Of a DNA stretch of 64,000 nt, positions 9,561 through 21,167 are shown one piece after another (positions within the stretch are counted from its first letter, which is position 1; each line of letters opens with the position of its first letter). The position numbers were made by a program, and so were the translations under genes. The notes beneath the pieces were generated by a model that saw only the letters and a program-made list of their open reading frames with translations, was not told the DNA's origin and did no database searches. This DNA is from Magicicada septendecula (Eukaryota > Arthropoda > Insecta > Hemiptera > Cicadidae), in assembly GCA_034769895.1 (NCBI GenBank), contig CM068374.1, forward strand, positions 354,936,302 to 355,000,301, written 5' to 3'.

Positions 9561-10018
9561 AAACTGCCCTTTCCCCGTAACCGATCTTCACCAAAATCAA
9601 TAGGCCTTGAGTATTCTACAACTCAGGCAAATATGTAAAAACTTATTTGATTATGTTTGAATTTACGGCTGTTATCGTTTGCCATAGAAAATACCCTTGT
9701 TAAAACATAAAACGTTGCAGGTAAACTACCCCTTTCCCTTTACCGATCTTCACAAAAAAACAATAGGTCTTGAGAACTCTACAATTCTGGGCTGTATGCA
9801 AAAGAGTAGTTGATTCTGTTTGAATTTGCGGCTGTTATCGTTTGCCATAGAAACAAATTACCCTTGATTAAAAAAAAACCGTTGCAGGTAAACTACCCCT
9901 TTCCCTTAACCGATCTTCACCAAAAACAATAGGTCTTGAGTACTCTACAAATCAGGGCTGTATGCAAAAAATTATTTGATTCTGTTTGAATTTGCGACTG
10001 TTATCGTTTGTCATAGAA
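9557..10018 (-). repeat. Tandem ~160-bp repeats, minus orientation (left array)
   Basis: About three units carrying the complement of the core GATCGGTTAAGGGAAAGG and of CAAACGATAACAGCCGC. The orientation is opposite to the main array on the right, giving the fold-back structure. Confidence 0.85.
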
Positions 10019-10390
10019 AAATATCGGTATGGAGAACCATACATAACTCCCATGTTCTAAGATTTATATTTAAAATCATTTTCGAAATGAAATATTACCA
10101 TAGAAACTACTTCTTTCTACTTACTGCTTCAGCCTTAACCACAGTACTGTGGTCACTAACGTATACCACCTCACGTTATCGCACTCGATTTTCACTGATG
10201 GTGGAAGTCGATGGCATTGCCAAAACGTCTGGTTTTGTAGAAAACATTGGACTAGGGCCAAACATCCCGGGAAGGAATTTTAACAAAAACTACTTCTTTG
10301 TTGCCGATAACGTTGTACACATATATATAAAAAATATGCATAAAATTAATGGCTTGTATAAGTTAATGTTTGATCTCCATTAAGTAGTGC
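10019..10390 (+). repeat. Fold-back end module, copy 2 (internal, left arm)
   Basis: Repeats copy 1 from AAATATCGGTATGGAGAACC to the GTTGCCGATAACGTTGTACAC region and then diverges. Having an internal as well as a terminal copy in each arm implies a duplication of the arm before, or a nested insertion during, growth of the element. Confidence 0.8.
10087..10383 (+). CDS. Small ORF in end module copy 2
   Basis: 98 codons from MKYYHRNYFFLL. It has the same hydrophobic N-terminal segment (TASALTTVLWSLTYTTS), RFSLMVEVDG and IPGRNFNKNYFF as copy 1, extended by IKNMHKINGLYKLM. The frame is also open upstream to 9976 through repeat sequence. Family unknown; see copy 1 for alternatives. Confidence 0.25.
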   Translation: MKYYHRNYFFLLTASALTTVLWSLTYTTSRYRTRFSLMVEVDGIAKTSGFVENIGLGPNIPGRNFNKNYFFVADNVVHIYIKNMHKINGLYKLMFDLH

Positions 10391-11035
10391 TCAAGTTTCC
10401 AAAGTTTTAATATTGTGATGTCCGTAATTAAAACATCAGAGCAGGTTTAGTGTGTATGTGTATGTACACTGTGGACAAAATTTTCAACATTTCCTATTGA
10501 GCGTTGCTTAGAGTAAAGCTGCGAATCTACAGTGTATGTTTCACAGAACAAACACGCGGAAAAGAAAGAGCGCTCCGAAGTCACTCATGGACCCTCAGCA
10601 TCTTGCAGAGGGTTCATTCCCTAAAGACGAAAATTCTGTCTATGAATCGTTCTTCTGTAAACACGTGCAGTTACACTGCCCAGCGATCCACAGGAAGCAA
10701 ATCGCTATCCACGCTGGACAATTTTTCGGCTTGCACGCGTTATGTTGGTGTGGGTTTCGGCACTTTCCATTTAAAAAGCGTGCAAATGTAAGAAAATAAA
10801 CATGAGTGAGGCCAGAAATAACGTGAATTTTGTGTGTGTGTGTGTGTTCCCTGCCTTTTTATTGGAGTAATCATAATAATAAAATGGAAACGTAAACATT
10901 ACATAATTGAGATATGCTTGCCTGCCACGAACGATATATTTTCTCTCATACATGATTTACATTAAAATGAAAAAATTATAATTTTATTGCCTGGCAACAA
11001 AATTATTTTATTTTTAACAATTACCATTGTTTGAA
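10391..11035 (+). other. Unique insert in the left arm of the fold-back
   Basis: This stretch has no counterpart in the right arm. Its middle (10500-10790) is more GC-rich than its surroundings and holds two overlapping ORFs (10504-10791 and 10536-10799). The second reads MFHRTNTRKRKSAPKS and has a Cys/His-rich middle (FFCKHVQLHCP, GLHALCWCGF). I recognise no family. It could be a captured host fragment or an unrelated old insertion. Confidence 0.35.
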
Positions 11036-11045
11036 AAAGTTTAAA

Positions 11046-11225
11046 TGAATTTTCAAGTACTTTACTGTTGTTAAAACGTAAAAGGTTGCAGGTAGACTAC
11101 CCCTTTCCCTTAACCGATCTTCACCAAAAACAATAGGTCTTGAGAACTCTACAATTCAGGGCTGTATGCGAAACATTATTTGATTCTGTTTGAATTTGCG
11201 GCCGTTATCGTTTGCCATAGAAAAA
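11046..11225 (-). repeat. Tandem repeat unit, minus orientation, next to the centre
   Basis: One unit complementary to the main array (CCGATCTTCACCAAAAACAA, then GCGGCCGTTATCGTTTGCC), running into the (CA)n tract. Confidence 0.8.
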
Positions 11226-11227
11226 AA

Positions 11228-11751
<524 letters not shown>

Positions 11752-11937
11752 AATTTTTTTTCTATGGCAAACGATAACAGCCGCAAATTCAAACAAAATC
11801 AAATAATTTTTTGCATGCAGCCCTGATTTGTAGAGTACTCAAGACCTATTGTTTTTGGTAAAGATCGGTTAAGGGAAAGGGGTAGTTTACCTGCAACGTT
11901 TTTTTTAAATCAAGGGTAATTATTTTATATGTGGCAA
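11752..11937 (+). repeat. First plus-oriented tandem unit, split by hAT
   Basis: One unit (CTATGGCAAACGATAACAGC onward) and the start of the next. The latter is cut by the hAT element at ACGATAAC and resumes at 16656. Confidence 0.85.
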
Positions 11938-11945
11938 ACGATAAC

Positions 11946-12010
11946 TATTGATGTAAAATACCCGGGTATTTAAAATTCAAGGTAAATACCCTGGTATTTA
12001 TAAAAATCAT
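11946..12010. repeat. hAT left end with subterminal GGTAAATACC motifs
   Basis: ACCCGGGTATTTAAAATTCA, then GGTAAATACCCTGGTATTTA. Inverted and direct copies of the same decamer occur in the right end at 16570-16645. Repeated subterminal motifs are typical transposase binding sites in hAT elements (family knowledge). Confidence 0.7.
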
Positions 12011-12430
12011 TTAAGGCATGACTGTATACATATTAATTATATTTTTATTATTATATTTGTGTTCTAAAACCCAACTGAATATGGCAGTATAAAATTTATT
12101 CAGCTCATCAGCTGTTGCATTCTACATTTTGGCATGAACAACCAAGTACTTACGACAGTGGTTGTTTTATTTTTTCCAAATTGAACAGAATTTCAATTTT
12201 AATAATCATAAATTAACACTCTTTAAGACATGATGAAATGTAAGCTCTTTTCCATCCAACAATCAATTTTAACTTAATTAAAATTTGAATGCATGGGAAC
12301 TAGTAAAGATAATTAAAGAATCAAGAAAGCAAAAGATTATCAAGTAAGAAAGTATTTATTAAACCATTACAATGAAAGAAACACTATAGTAGATTATAGT
12401 TTAAAAGTATTTATTAAAACAAATTGATAA

Positions 12431-13834
12431 TTACACAACTGAATCTTCAACACCATTTTCATCTTCATCTGTAACTCCAGCATCACTTTCGTCTCTATCT
12501 TCCTCTTCAACATCACTTTCGTCTTTATCTTCATCTTCAAAATCACTTTCATCTTTATCTTCATCTTCAAAATCACTGTTATCTTTAACTTCATCTTCAA
12601 CATCACTTTCATCTTTATCTTCATCTTCAGGAATTTTGTTTTCTGAAGGTTTTTCCCCTTTGTCTTGCTGCTCTTCACAAGAGCGCTTTCTCTTGTTTGG
12701 CTTACTCTTACAATTTAAAAGCTTCCAATTGCATGATAAATACGTCAACTTGGCAGCTCTTTGTGAATTTAGGCGATTTCTTTTTTTGCTGTGAACCCAA
12801 CTGAATGTACGTTCAGTAGCAGCAGATGTCACAGGTGCTCCTAAAATTCGAATAGCTACATCTGCTAGGTCACATGTTCCTCTTAATCCCCTCCACCACA
12901 GAACTGGGCTCAATTCATCAATGCCTTCCCACACAAATTCTTTTCCCCAGATCCCTTGCTTCTCTCTATAGTCAGCTATATTTTCTTTTATTTTAGGGAT
13001 GCTTACACCCATTTTCCACCCAACATCACAAACAAAGCTAACTGCATCTAGTAACTCGAGTGGTTTTAAACTGCTCCCTTGAGCAGCTGGATTTAGTAGG
13101 TCTGCTGCAAGGTGTATTTCCCCTAAGCCAAAATCTCTCCGCTTTTTAAACTTCTTCAGAACATTTTTCTCTTCTGCTTTTTGTAATGGAGAAAGTGGGA
13201 GCTGTACAATTAAAGTTTTCTCCAAGTCATTGAATTTTGAAAATACTTTATGTATCTGTGGCTGGTTACTTTCAAAAGCAGTTATCAGATGTACAATAGA
13301 ATTTAAGATGTCTACCATTTTTTGTACACGAACCCAGAATACACAGTCATCTAACAACCTTCTTTTCATTTCTGTGGAGAGTTCTGCCTGTTCACTGACA
13401 GCAAGTGTTTGAAGTACGACTTTATTTGCCAATAAACTTTTTATACAAAACAAGTGACTGCCCCATCTAGTTTTCCCTGGTAGCTTTAATGTAACTCTAT
13501 CCTTGAACTTTTTTTTCTCAGCCGAGATCTGGTCAAACAGTGCCTTTAAAATATGGCTGTTTTTGATTGTCTTCACAATATCGATTACAGTAGCCATAAA
13601 GGACTTCACTGATGTACAGCGTAAAATATCTGAACAAAGCAGGTGCAACAGGTGAGCAAGGCAACCAAGGGGCACAATGTTAGGATACTTTTCTTTAACT
13701 ATGTTCAGCGCAGCCTTCATATTAGCAGCATTGTCTGCAATAATGACTAGAAATTTTTCTGGACCATATTTTATAAGAATTTTTTCAATTAGTTCAGCTA
13801 AATACCTTGCATTGTGTCTATTGTCTTTTGTCAT
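12431..13834 (-). pseudogene. hAT transposase, catalytic and dimerisation part
   Basis: The minus-strand frame of 467 codons starts where the upstream exon frame (13831-14148) is lost by a 1-bp shift near 13845. Near the N-terminus is VIIADNAANMKAAL (catalytic Asp), then the CLAHLLHLLC motif typical of hAT. About residues 335-380 carry the C-terminal hAT dimerisation signature APVTSAATERTFSWVHSKK, with the catalytic Glu in ATER. The last 70 residues are an acidic tail of 10-residue repeats (ESDFEDEDKD-like). In the family this enzyme excises and reinserts the element. Confidence 0.9.
12480..12632 (-). repeat. 30-bp coding minisatellite in the transposase tail
   Basis: Five imperfect copies of a 30-bp unit (plus strand TCTTTATCTTCATCTTCAAA onward) encode acidic decapeptides such as ESDFEDEDKD, placed after a basic KPNKRKRS stretch. 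Confidence 0.9.
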
Positions 13835-14148
13835 AACAAAGTCAACAAAAGTGGATCCGGTTTGGAAACTACAAAGTTAATTATGGATTCATTGTTTAAG
13901 TTGCTCCATCCATCACATTGCAAATGTAGATCTTTTGAGTCTTGTAACTGTTTACTTACTTCAGTCTGCATTTCGGTATATTGAGCATCTAAATAGGTTG
14001 AAGCCAAACGATACCATGAAGGTAGGACATAAGATGGTCGAATTTTCTTGAAGAAATCAATCCACAGAGGATGTTCAACGAGTGCCAATGGAGACCCACT
14101 AACAAATATGGCCTTAGCAAGGTATTGATTTAGACGTTCCTGCAACAC
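13831..14148 (-). pseudogene. hAT transposase, N-terminal catalytic part (frameshifted)
   Basis: The exon starts at a good acceptor (TTCGTGTGTTGCAG, then GAACGTC, about 14136). It encodes a helix-rich region (KAIFVSGSPLALVEHP) and LHLQCDGWSNLNNESI, which holds the first catalytic Asp. The frame goes out at about 13845 (after SKPDPL) and the protein homology carries on in the next ORF, so a 1-bp deletion separates them. Because everything else is intact, the damage looks recent. Confidence 0.85.
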
Positions 14149-15507
14149 ACGAACAGAAACAAATTAAAACCGATAACCTACAGAAAAAATGTACAATGAT
14201 CTTAGCAACACATAAATTACATGTTTAAAGCCTAAAGCCCAAATAACTGCGAATTTTGTAACAAAAGTGAGACCGGCATTTATGTTCCAGTTTAGATTAG
14301 GGTAAGGTTAGGTAAGGTAGTTTAGATTAGGGTAAGGTATCGTATTTTAAAATCTTAATGTGATAACATAGCAACTATTTGATTAAAAAACGCCTGCGTA
14401 ATAACTAAAATACACAATAAAGTACTTGTGGGTACTGGTGTAGTGGGTAGTTTTTTCTTTTGCGTTTTCATGACAAGTATTGTAGTTATTAATAATAATA
14501 ATGAAAAGATTTATTACACAAACAATGTTTACACAAAGCAGATACAATGATACAAAATATCGTAATCTTATAGACATGGCCATTAGCCATCCGTCAAGCT
14601 GAGCACTGAGCCATTGACTGCTACATAAAAACTCACTATCAAATTTTATGAAATTTGCAACGAAATTAACTAATACATTATTTAATGAAAATATGCATGA
14701 ATGAAACACTATCAGACCTACCAAAAATTCTAAAACAGAAACTAAATAAATGAACTCGGAACTCTGCTTTGTTTAAAGAGAACGAGAAATTACAAAATAT
14801 TCCCACTCAATTCACTCGGAGGCCTATCTTCATGTTAGACTCAGCAATTATTTTATGAACATATAAATTATTACGCATTACGCAAATATATTTTGTAAAT
14901 TCACTACTAAGCTACTAGGTCCTTTGTTTTGCGTGAATAGGCCTCTTCGCTCTTCCTAACGCCGTGATTTTAAACTTCCATCCAAAAGATATACATCAAA
15001 GAAAAATTACATTTTTGTAGTTATTATTTAACTGCATGTAGGCCTAGAGAGACTAATGTAAAAAAAATATATTTGTAATTTTTAGGTGACCTTGGTGTAC
15101 AGCCATTATAGAATTTCTTTAAAGATAAAGCACATGCTCATGCTAAATGTAGAACCTAGCCCTAATGGCCTAAAATGTTAAAATATAATACTTAAAAATG
15201 CCCGGTTCGGTTTAAAATTAAATCAAGCTAGACGTCAAATTTCATTTCCATTAATATAGGCCTATTAACGAAGACTCGACGAAGTATACGTTGTATACCG
15301 TATACCTAGCTTAAAAGATTAGTTAAATATAGACCAATGAAGTACATACATTCGGTTGAATTGCATTATCTTAAACCAAACTTAAACTTTTTTCTATCAC
15401 AGAACCTGACGGTTTTGACCTAAGTAACCTTTGGTTGGCAGATAACGGATTTGAATCCACATAACTTTGAGATAATTTGAATAATAAGCAGACTATGTAC
15501 TTACATT
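14149..15507 (-). other. Intron-like gap of the hAT transposase gene
   Basis: 1.36 kb between a strong donor (AAAT-GTAAGT, 15507) and the acceptor near 14137. It is AT-rich and has no convincing exon. The simple junction would not keep the frame, so a small unseen exon, another acceptor, or a second lesion is needed. Confidence 0.5.
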
Positions 15508-16013
15508 TCTTGAGTATCCATGTGGTCCACAAATGACAATAGTTGTGATTGTTGTGAAGACTGAGAGGTTGAAGACTGCAACAAAGTTTTTGATTGTCCA
15601 CATTGCTGTAATCCCCAAACTTCTGATGAGGATGAAGATGATAGGTTTGAATTTCTGCTTGCAAGCCTATTATGCTCATTACTACTTGCACTTGGCCCGG
15701 GTTCTGGTTCTGTTTCAAAAGATGTGTCAATTCCAAGGGTTCCAGGACACTCATTTTTTTGTGGAGTTGATGTTGAAAAAGATTTGAAAACAGCAGTAGC
15801 ACAAATGTTTGAATTTAACACTTTTTTCAAATCTGCAGGAGTCTTGAAACACTTTTTTATATGGTTACTCATTTTATTGACATTATCATGTTTGTACTCT
15901 TTGCAACAGTACTTACATATCACACCAGAACCTTTTTCTTTAAAAAAGTCCCATGCAGGTCCTTTTCTCTTCCCCATTTTCGAAAACTGAATACCGGTAC
16001 TACTCACACTCAC
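15508..16013 (-). CDS. hAT transposase exon 1: BED zinc finger
   Basis: Starts at 16013 (or at MGKRKG, 15977). The segment AWDFFKEKGSGVICKYC, then the His-containing MSNHIKKC, forms a BED-type zinc finger (CxxC...HxxxxC) that binds the element ends in this family. A Ser/Pro/Gln-rich linker follows (EPEPGPSASS, SSTSQSSQQSQ). It ends at a GTAAGT donor. No stops or shifts are seen in this exon. Confidence 0.85.
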
Positions 16014-16655
16014 ACCTTATGATAGAACAAACATTTTACAAAGAGAGGTTATGTTATATTCACTCCACCAATCATTACTCTGTACACAAAGAAAAGCTGA
16101 AATATGAGTGGAGGGGAGAACTGTCTCACAGTGTTGCCAGTTCTCTGAAGTGCAGTGCAAAATAAAATTTCCCTCTTTAACTAAATCAATCTTTATCCTT
16201 AAATCAATCTTAGTACAAATATAGCCTCTGGTTCTGTTGTGATATTATTCAAATACAATTTATTTGAATTGAATTAAATGATGTTGTAGCTGGCCTATAT
16301 AAAGTAATTATGTTTTTTATATTGAAATGAATTATCTAAAATCAACAAGTAAAATTGTCTCTAAACTAAACTAAAATTCTGATTTGAAATTTGATTTGGG
16401 TAGACTGAATTAGGCTTACTATTTTCTTAAATCAGATAATACAATTTCATGAAATTGTATTATTATCATTTACTAAGATAACTAACTACAAAGATCATTC
16501 AAAAAGCGCAGTAAAAGTACCAGATTTAAAAATTAATGCATTAATTGATAAATATCCTGATTTTTGGTATTTACCCAAGTCAAGGGTAAATACCCAGGTA
16601 AATACCCATTTTTAAATACCCTACCCACTGGGTATTTACCCGGCCCACATCACTA

Positions 16656-19600
16656 ACGATAACAGCCGCAAATTCAAACAAAATCAAATAATTTTTTGCA
16701 TGCAGCCCTGATTTGTAGAGTACTCAAGACCTATTGTTTTAGGTGAAGATCGGTTACGGGAAAGGGGTAGTTTACCTGCAACGTTTTATGTTTTAAAAGG
16801 GTATTTTCTATGGCAAACGATAACAGCCGCAAATTCAAACAGAATCAAATACGTTTTTGCATACCGTCCTGATTTCGTGAGTACTAAAGACCTATTGTTT
16901 TTTGTGAAGATCGCTTAAGGGAAAGGGGTAGTTTACCAGCCACGTTTTTTGTTTTATCAAGGGTATTTTGTATGGCAAACGATAACAGCTGCAAATTCAC
17001 ACAGAATCATATAATATTTTGCACACACCCCTGAACTGTAGAGTTCTCAAGACCTATCGTTTTTGGTGAAGATCGGTTAAGGGAAAGGGGTAGTTTACCT
17101 GCAACGGTTTTTTATCAAGGGTAATTTTTTTCTATGGTAAACGATAACAGCCGCAAATTCAAACAGAATCAAATGATGTTTTTCATACACCCCTGTATTG
17201 TAGGGTTCCCAATACCTGTTGGTGTTGGTGAAGATCGGTTAAGGGAAAGGAGTAGTTTACCTGCAACGTTTTATGTTTTAAAAGGGTATTTTCTATGGCA
17301 AATGATAAGAGCCGCAAATTCAAACAAAATCAAATACGTTTTTGGACACAGCCCTATTGTGTTTAGTACTAAAGACCTATTGTTTTTAGTGATGATTGGT
17401 TAAGGGAAAGGGGTAGTTTACCTGCCACGTTTTTTGTTTTATCAAGGGTATTTTATATGGTAAACGATAACAGCCGCAAATTCAAACAGAATCAAAAGAT
17501 GTTTTGCATAAAGCCCTGTATTGTAGGGTTCTCAATACCTATTGGTGTTGGTGAAGATCGGTTAAGGGAAAGGGGTAGTTTACCTGCAACGTTTTATGTT
17601 TTAAAAGGGTATTTTCTATGGCAAACGATAACAGCCGCAAATTCAAACAGAATCAAATATGTCATTGCATACAGCCCATATTTCTTGAGTACTAAAGGTC
17701 TATTGTTTTTGGTGGAGTTCGTTTAAGGGAAAGGGGTAGTTTACCTGCCACATTTATTGTTTTATCAAGGGTATTTTGTATGGCAAACGATAACAGCCGC
17801 AAATTCAAACAGAATCATATGATATTTTGCATACAGCCCTGAATTTAGAGTTCTCAAGACCTATCGCTTTTGGTAAAGATCGGTTAAGGGAAAGGGGTAG
17901 TTTACCTGCAACGGTTTTTTATCAAGGGTAATTTTTTTCTATGGTAAACAATAACAGCCACAAATTCAAACAGAATCAAATGATGTTTTTCATACAGCCT
18001 TGTATTGTAGGGTTCTCAATACCTGTTGGTGTTGGTGAAGATCGGTTAAGGGAAAGGAGTAGTTTACCTGCAACGTTTTACGTTTAAAAGGGTATTTTCT
18101 ATGGCAAACGATAAGAGCCGGAAATTCAAACAGAATCAAATACGTTTTTGCATACCGCCCTGTTGTGTTGAGTACTAAAGACCTATTGTTTTTAGTGAAG
18201 ATTGGTTAAGGGAAAGGGGTAGTTTACCTGCCACGTTTTTTGTTTTATCAAGGGTATTTTCTATGGCAAATGATAACAGCCGCAAATTCAAACAGAATCA
18301 AATGATGTTTTTCATACACCCCTGTATTGTAGGGTTCCCAATACCTGTTGGTGTTGGTGAAGATTGGTTAAGGGAAAGGAGTAGTTTACCTGCAACGTTT
18401 TATGTTTTAAAAGGGTATTTTCTATGGCAAATGATAAGAGCCGCAAATTCAAACAAAATCAAATACGTTTTTGGACACAGCCCTATTGTGTTTAGTACTA
18501 AAGACCTATTGTTTTTAGTGATGATTGGTTAAGGGAAAGGGGTAGTTTACCTGCCACGTTTTTTGTTTTATCAAGGGTATTTTATATGGTAAACGATAAC
18601 AGCCGCAAATTCAAACAGAATCAAAAGATGTTTTGCATAAAGCCCTGTATTGTAGGGTTCTCAATACCTATTGGTGTTGGTGAAGATCGGTTAAGGGAAA
18701 GGGGTAGTTTACCTGCAACGTTTTATGTTTTAAAAGGGTATTTTCTATGGCAAACGATAACAGCCGCAAATTCAAACAGAATCAAATATGTCATTGCATA
18801 CAGCCCATATTTCTTGAGTACTAAAGGTCTATTGTTTTTGGTGAAGTTCGTTTAAGGGAAAGGGGTAGTTTACCTGCCACATTTATTGTTTTATCAAGGG
18901 TATTTTGTATGGCAAACGATAACAGCCGCAAATTCAAACAGAATCATATGATATTTTGCATACAGCCCTGAATTTAGAGTTCTCAAGACCTATCGTTTTC
19001 GGTAAAGATCGGTTAAGGGAAAGGGGTAGTTTACCTGCAACGGTTTTTTATCAAGGGTAATTTTTTTCTATGGTAAACAATAACAGCCACAAATTCAAAC
19101 AGAATCAAATGATGTTTTTCATACAGCCCTGTATTGTAGGGTTCTCAATACCTGTTGGTGTTGGTGAAGATCGGTTAAGGGAAAGGAGTAGTTTACCTGC
19201 AACGTTTTACGTTTAAAAGGGTATTTTCTATGGCAAACGATAAGAGCCGCAAATTCAAACAGAATCAAATACGTTATTGCATACCGCCCTGTTGTGTTGA
19301 GTACTAAAGACCTATTGTTTTTAGTGAAGATTGGTTAAGGGAAAGGGGTAGTTTACCTGCCACGTTTTTTGTTTTATCAAGGGTATTTTCTATGGCAAAC
19401 GATAACAGCCGAAAATTCAAACAGAATCATATAATATTTTGCATACAGCCCTGAAATGTAGAGTTCTCAAGACCTGTTGGTTTTGGTGACGATCGGTTAA
19501 GGGAATAGGGTAGTTTACCTGCAACATTTTATGTTTTAACGAGGGTAATTTTTTTATAACGAACGATAACTGCCGTACATTAAAACAAAATCAACTACTC

Positions 19601-20689
19601 TTCTGCATACCTTTTTGAATTATGCAGGACTCAAGGTCTGTTGATTTTGTTGAAGATAGGTTAAGGGAAAGGGGTTGTTTACCAGCAACGGTTTTTTTAT
19701 CAAGGGTAATTTATTTCTATGGTAAACGATAACAGCCGCAAATTCAAACAGAATCAAATGATGTTTTGCATACAGCCCTGTATTGTAGAGTTCTCAATAC
19801 CTATTGGTGTTGGTGAAGATCGGTTAAGGGAAAGGGGTAGTTTACCAGCAACATTTTATGTTTTAACAAGGGTAATTTTTTATATGACGAACGATAACTG
19901 CCGTAAATTCAAACAGAATCAAATAATTATTTCCATACAGCCCTGACCTGAGGAGTACTCAAGACCTATTGTTTTGGTGAGGATCGGTTAAGGGAAAGGG
20001 GTAGTTTACCTGCAACGTTTTTTTTTATCAAGTGTAATTTTTGTCTATGGCAAACGATAACAGCCGCAAATTCAAACAGATTCAAATAATGTTTCGCATA
20101 CAGCTCTGAATTATAGAGTTCTAAAGATCTGTTGTTTTTGGTGAAGATCGGTTAAGGGAAACGGGTAGTTTACCTGCAACATTTTATGTTTTAACAAGGG
20201 TAATTTTTTTATGACGAACGATAACTGCTGTAAATTCAAACAGAATCAACTACGTTTTTGCATACCTTTTTGAACTAAAGAGAACTCAAGGTCTGTTGAT
20301 TCTGTTGAAGATCGGTTAAGGGAAAGGGTAGTTTATCAGCAACGTTTTATGTTTTAAAAAGGGTAATTTTTTTATAACAAAAGATAACTGCCGAAAATTC
20401 AAAGAGAATCTAATCATTTTTTGCACACTTTCCTGAGTTGTGAGTGCTCAAGGTCTGTTGATTTTGGTGAAGATCGGTTAAGGGAAAGGGGTAGTTTACC
20501 TGCAACATTTTATGTTGTAACAAAAGAAATGTTTCCATGACGAACGATAACTGCTGCACATTCAAACAGAAAAAATATTTTTTGCATGCATCCCTGAATT
20601 GTAGAGGACTGAAGGTCTATTGATTTTTGAGAAGATCGGTTAAGAGAAAGGGGTAGTTTACCTGAAACATTTTATTATTTAACAAGAGT
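16656..20689 (+). repeat. Main tandem array of ~160-bp units, plus orientation
   Basis: About 25 units share GATCGGTTAAGGGAAAGG, GTAGTTTACCTGCAACG, CAAACGATAACAGCCGC and AAATTCAAACAGAATCAAA. Units alternate between subtypes. A seven-unit higher-order period of 1129 bp is visible at 17134-19391. ORFs called here are short and repeat-derived. It resembles a satellite, but inside a mobile fold-back. Confidence 0.92.
17134..19391 (+). repeat. Higher-order repeat: two copies of a 1129-bp, seven-unit block
   Basis: 17134-18262 and 18263-19391 align without length difference. Subtype-specific variants (for example GTTTTTGGACACAGCCC and ATGTCATTGCATACAGCCC) recur exactly 1129 bp apart with only a few substitutions. 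Confidence 0.85.
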
Positions 20690-21167
20690 AAAGTACTTAA
20701 TTTTTATAAATAAAGTATCCTGATAAGAAGCTCATAATAATCCTCTGTAGAAACGTAGATGAAATATCTATAAATGAAGAGGTTAGGTGAACGGGGTGGG
20801 GGTAATTTTCTATTATTAAAATTTATAGTTGTAGGTGGAGGGGAGAATATTTTATATGTGTTCTACGTTATCGGCAAGAAAGAAGTAGTTTTTTGTTAAA
20901 ATTGCTTCCCGGGCTGTTTAGCCGTAGTCAATGTTTTCTGCAAAACCATACTTTTCGGCAGTGGCATCGACTGCCGTCATTAGTGAAAATCGAGTGCGAA
21001 AACGTGAGGTGGTATACGTTAGTGACCACAGTACTGCGGTTAATGCTGAAGCAATAAGTAGAAAGATGTAGTTTCTATGGAAATATTTCATTTCGAATAT
21101 GATTTTAAATATAAATCTTAAAACATGGAAGTCATGTATGGTTCTCCATACAGATATTTTTCTATGG
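20690..21167 (-). repeat. Fold-back end module, copy 3 (internal, right arm)
   Basis: Inverted relative to copies 1 and 2. It runs from TAAAGTACTT through the GAACGGGGTGGGGG patch and CCACAGTACTGCGGTTAATG to GTATGGTTCTCCATAC, then straight back into a tandem unit. Confidence 0.85.
20918..21091 (-). CDS. Small ORF in end module copy 3 (short)
   Basis: 57 codons, MKYFHRNYIFLLIASALT onward, with RFSLMTAVDA and a premature stop after FAENIDYG compared with the other copies. It has the same hydrophobic start as the others. Probably degenerate. Confidence 0.2.
   Translation of the reverse strand: MKYFHRNYIFLLIASALTAVLWSLTYTTSRFRTRFSLMTAVDATAEKYGFAENIDYG

Larger units (their letters stand above)
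11946..16655 (-). mobile_element. hAT-superfamily DNA transposon, 4710 bp, 8-bp TSD
   Basis: ACGATAAC is duplicated exactly at 11938-11945 and 16656-16663. Removing the element and one copy restores an unbroken tandem-repeat unit. Ends are TATTGATGTAAAATACCC on the left and GGCCCACATCACTA on the right, sharing TANTGATGT as a short imperfect terminal inverted repeat. Subterminal GGTAAATACC/GGGTATTTACC motifs are repeated at both ends. A transposase gene lies on the minus strand with a BED-finger exon and a catalytic exon. A frameshift in the catalytic exon makes this copy probably inactive. Confidence 0.95.
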
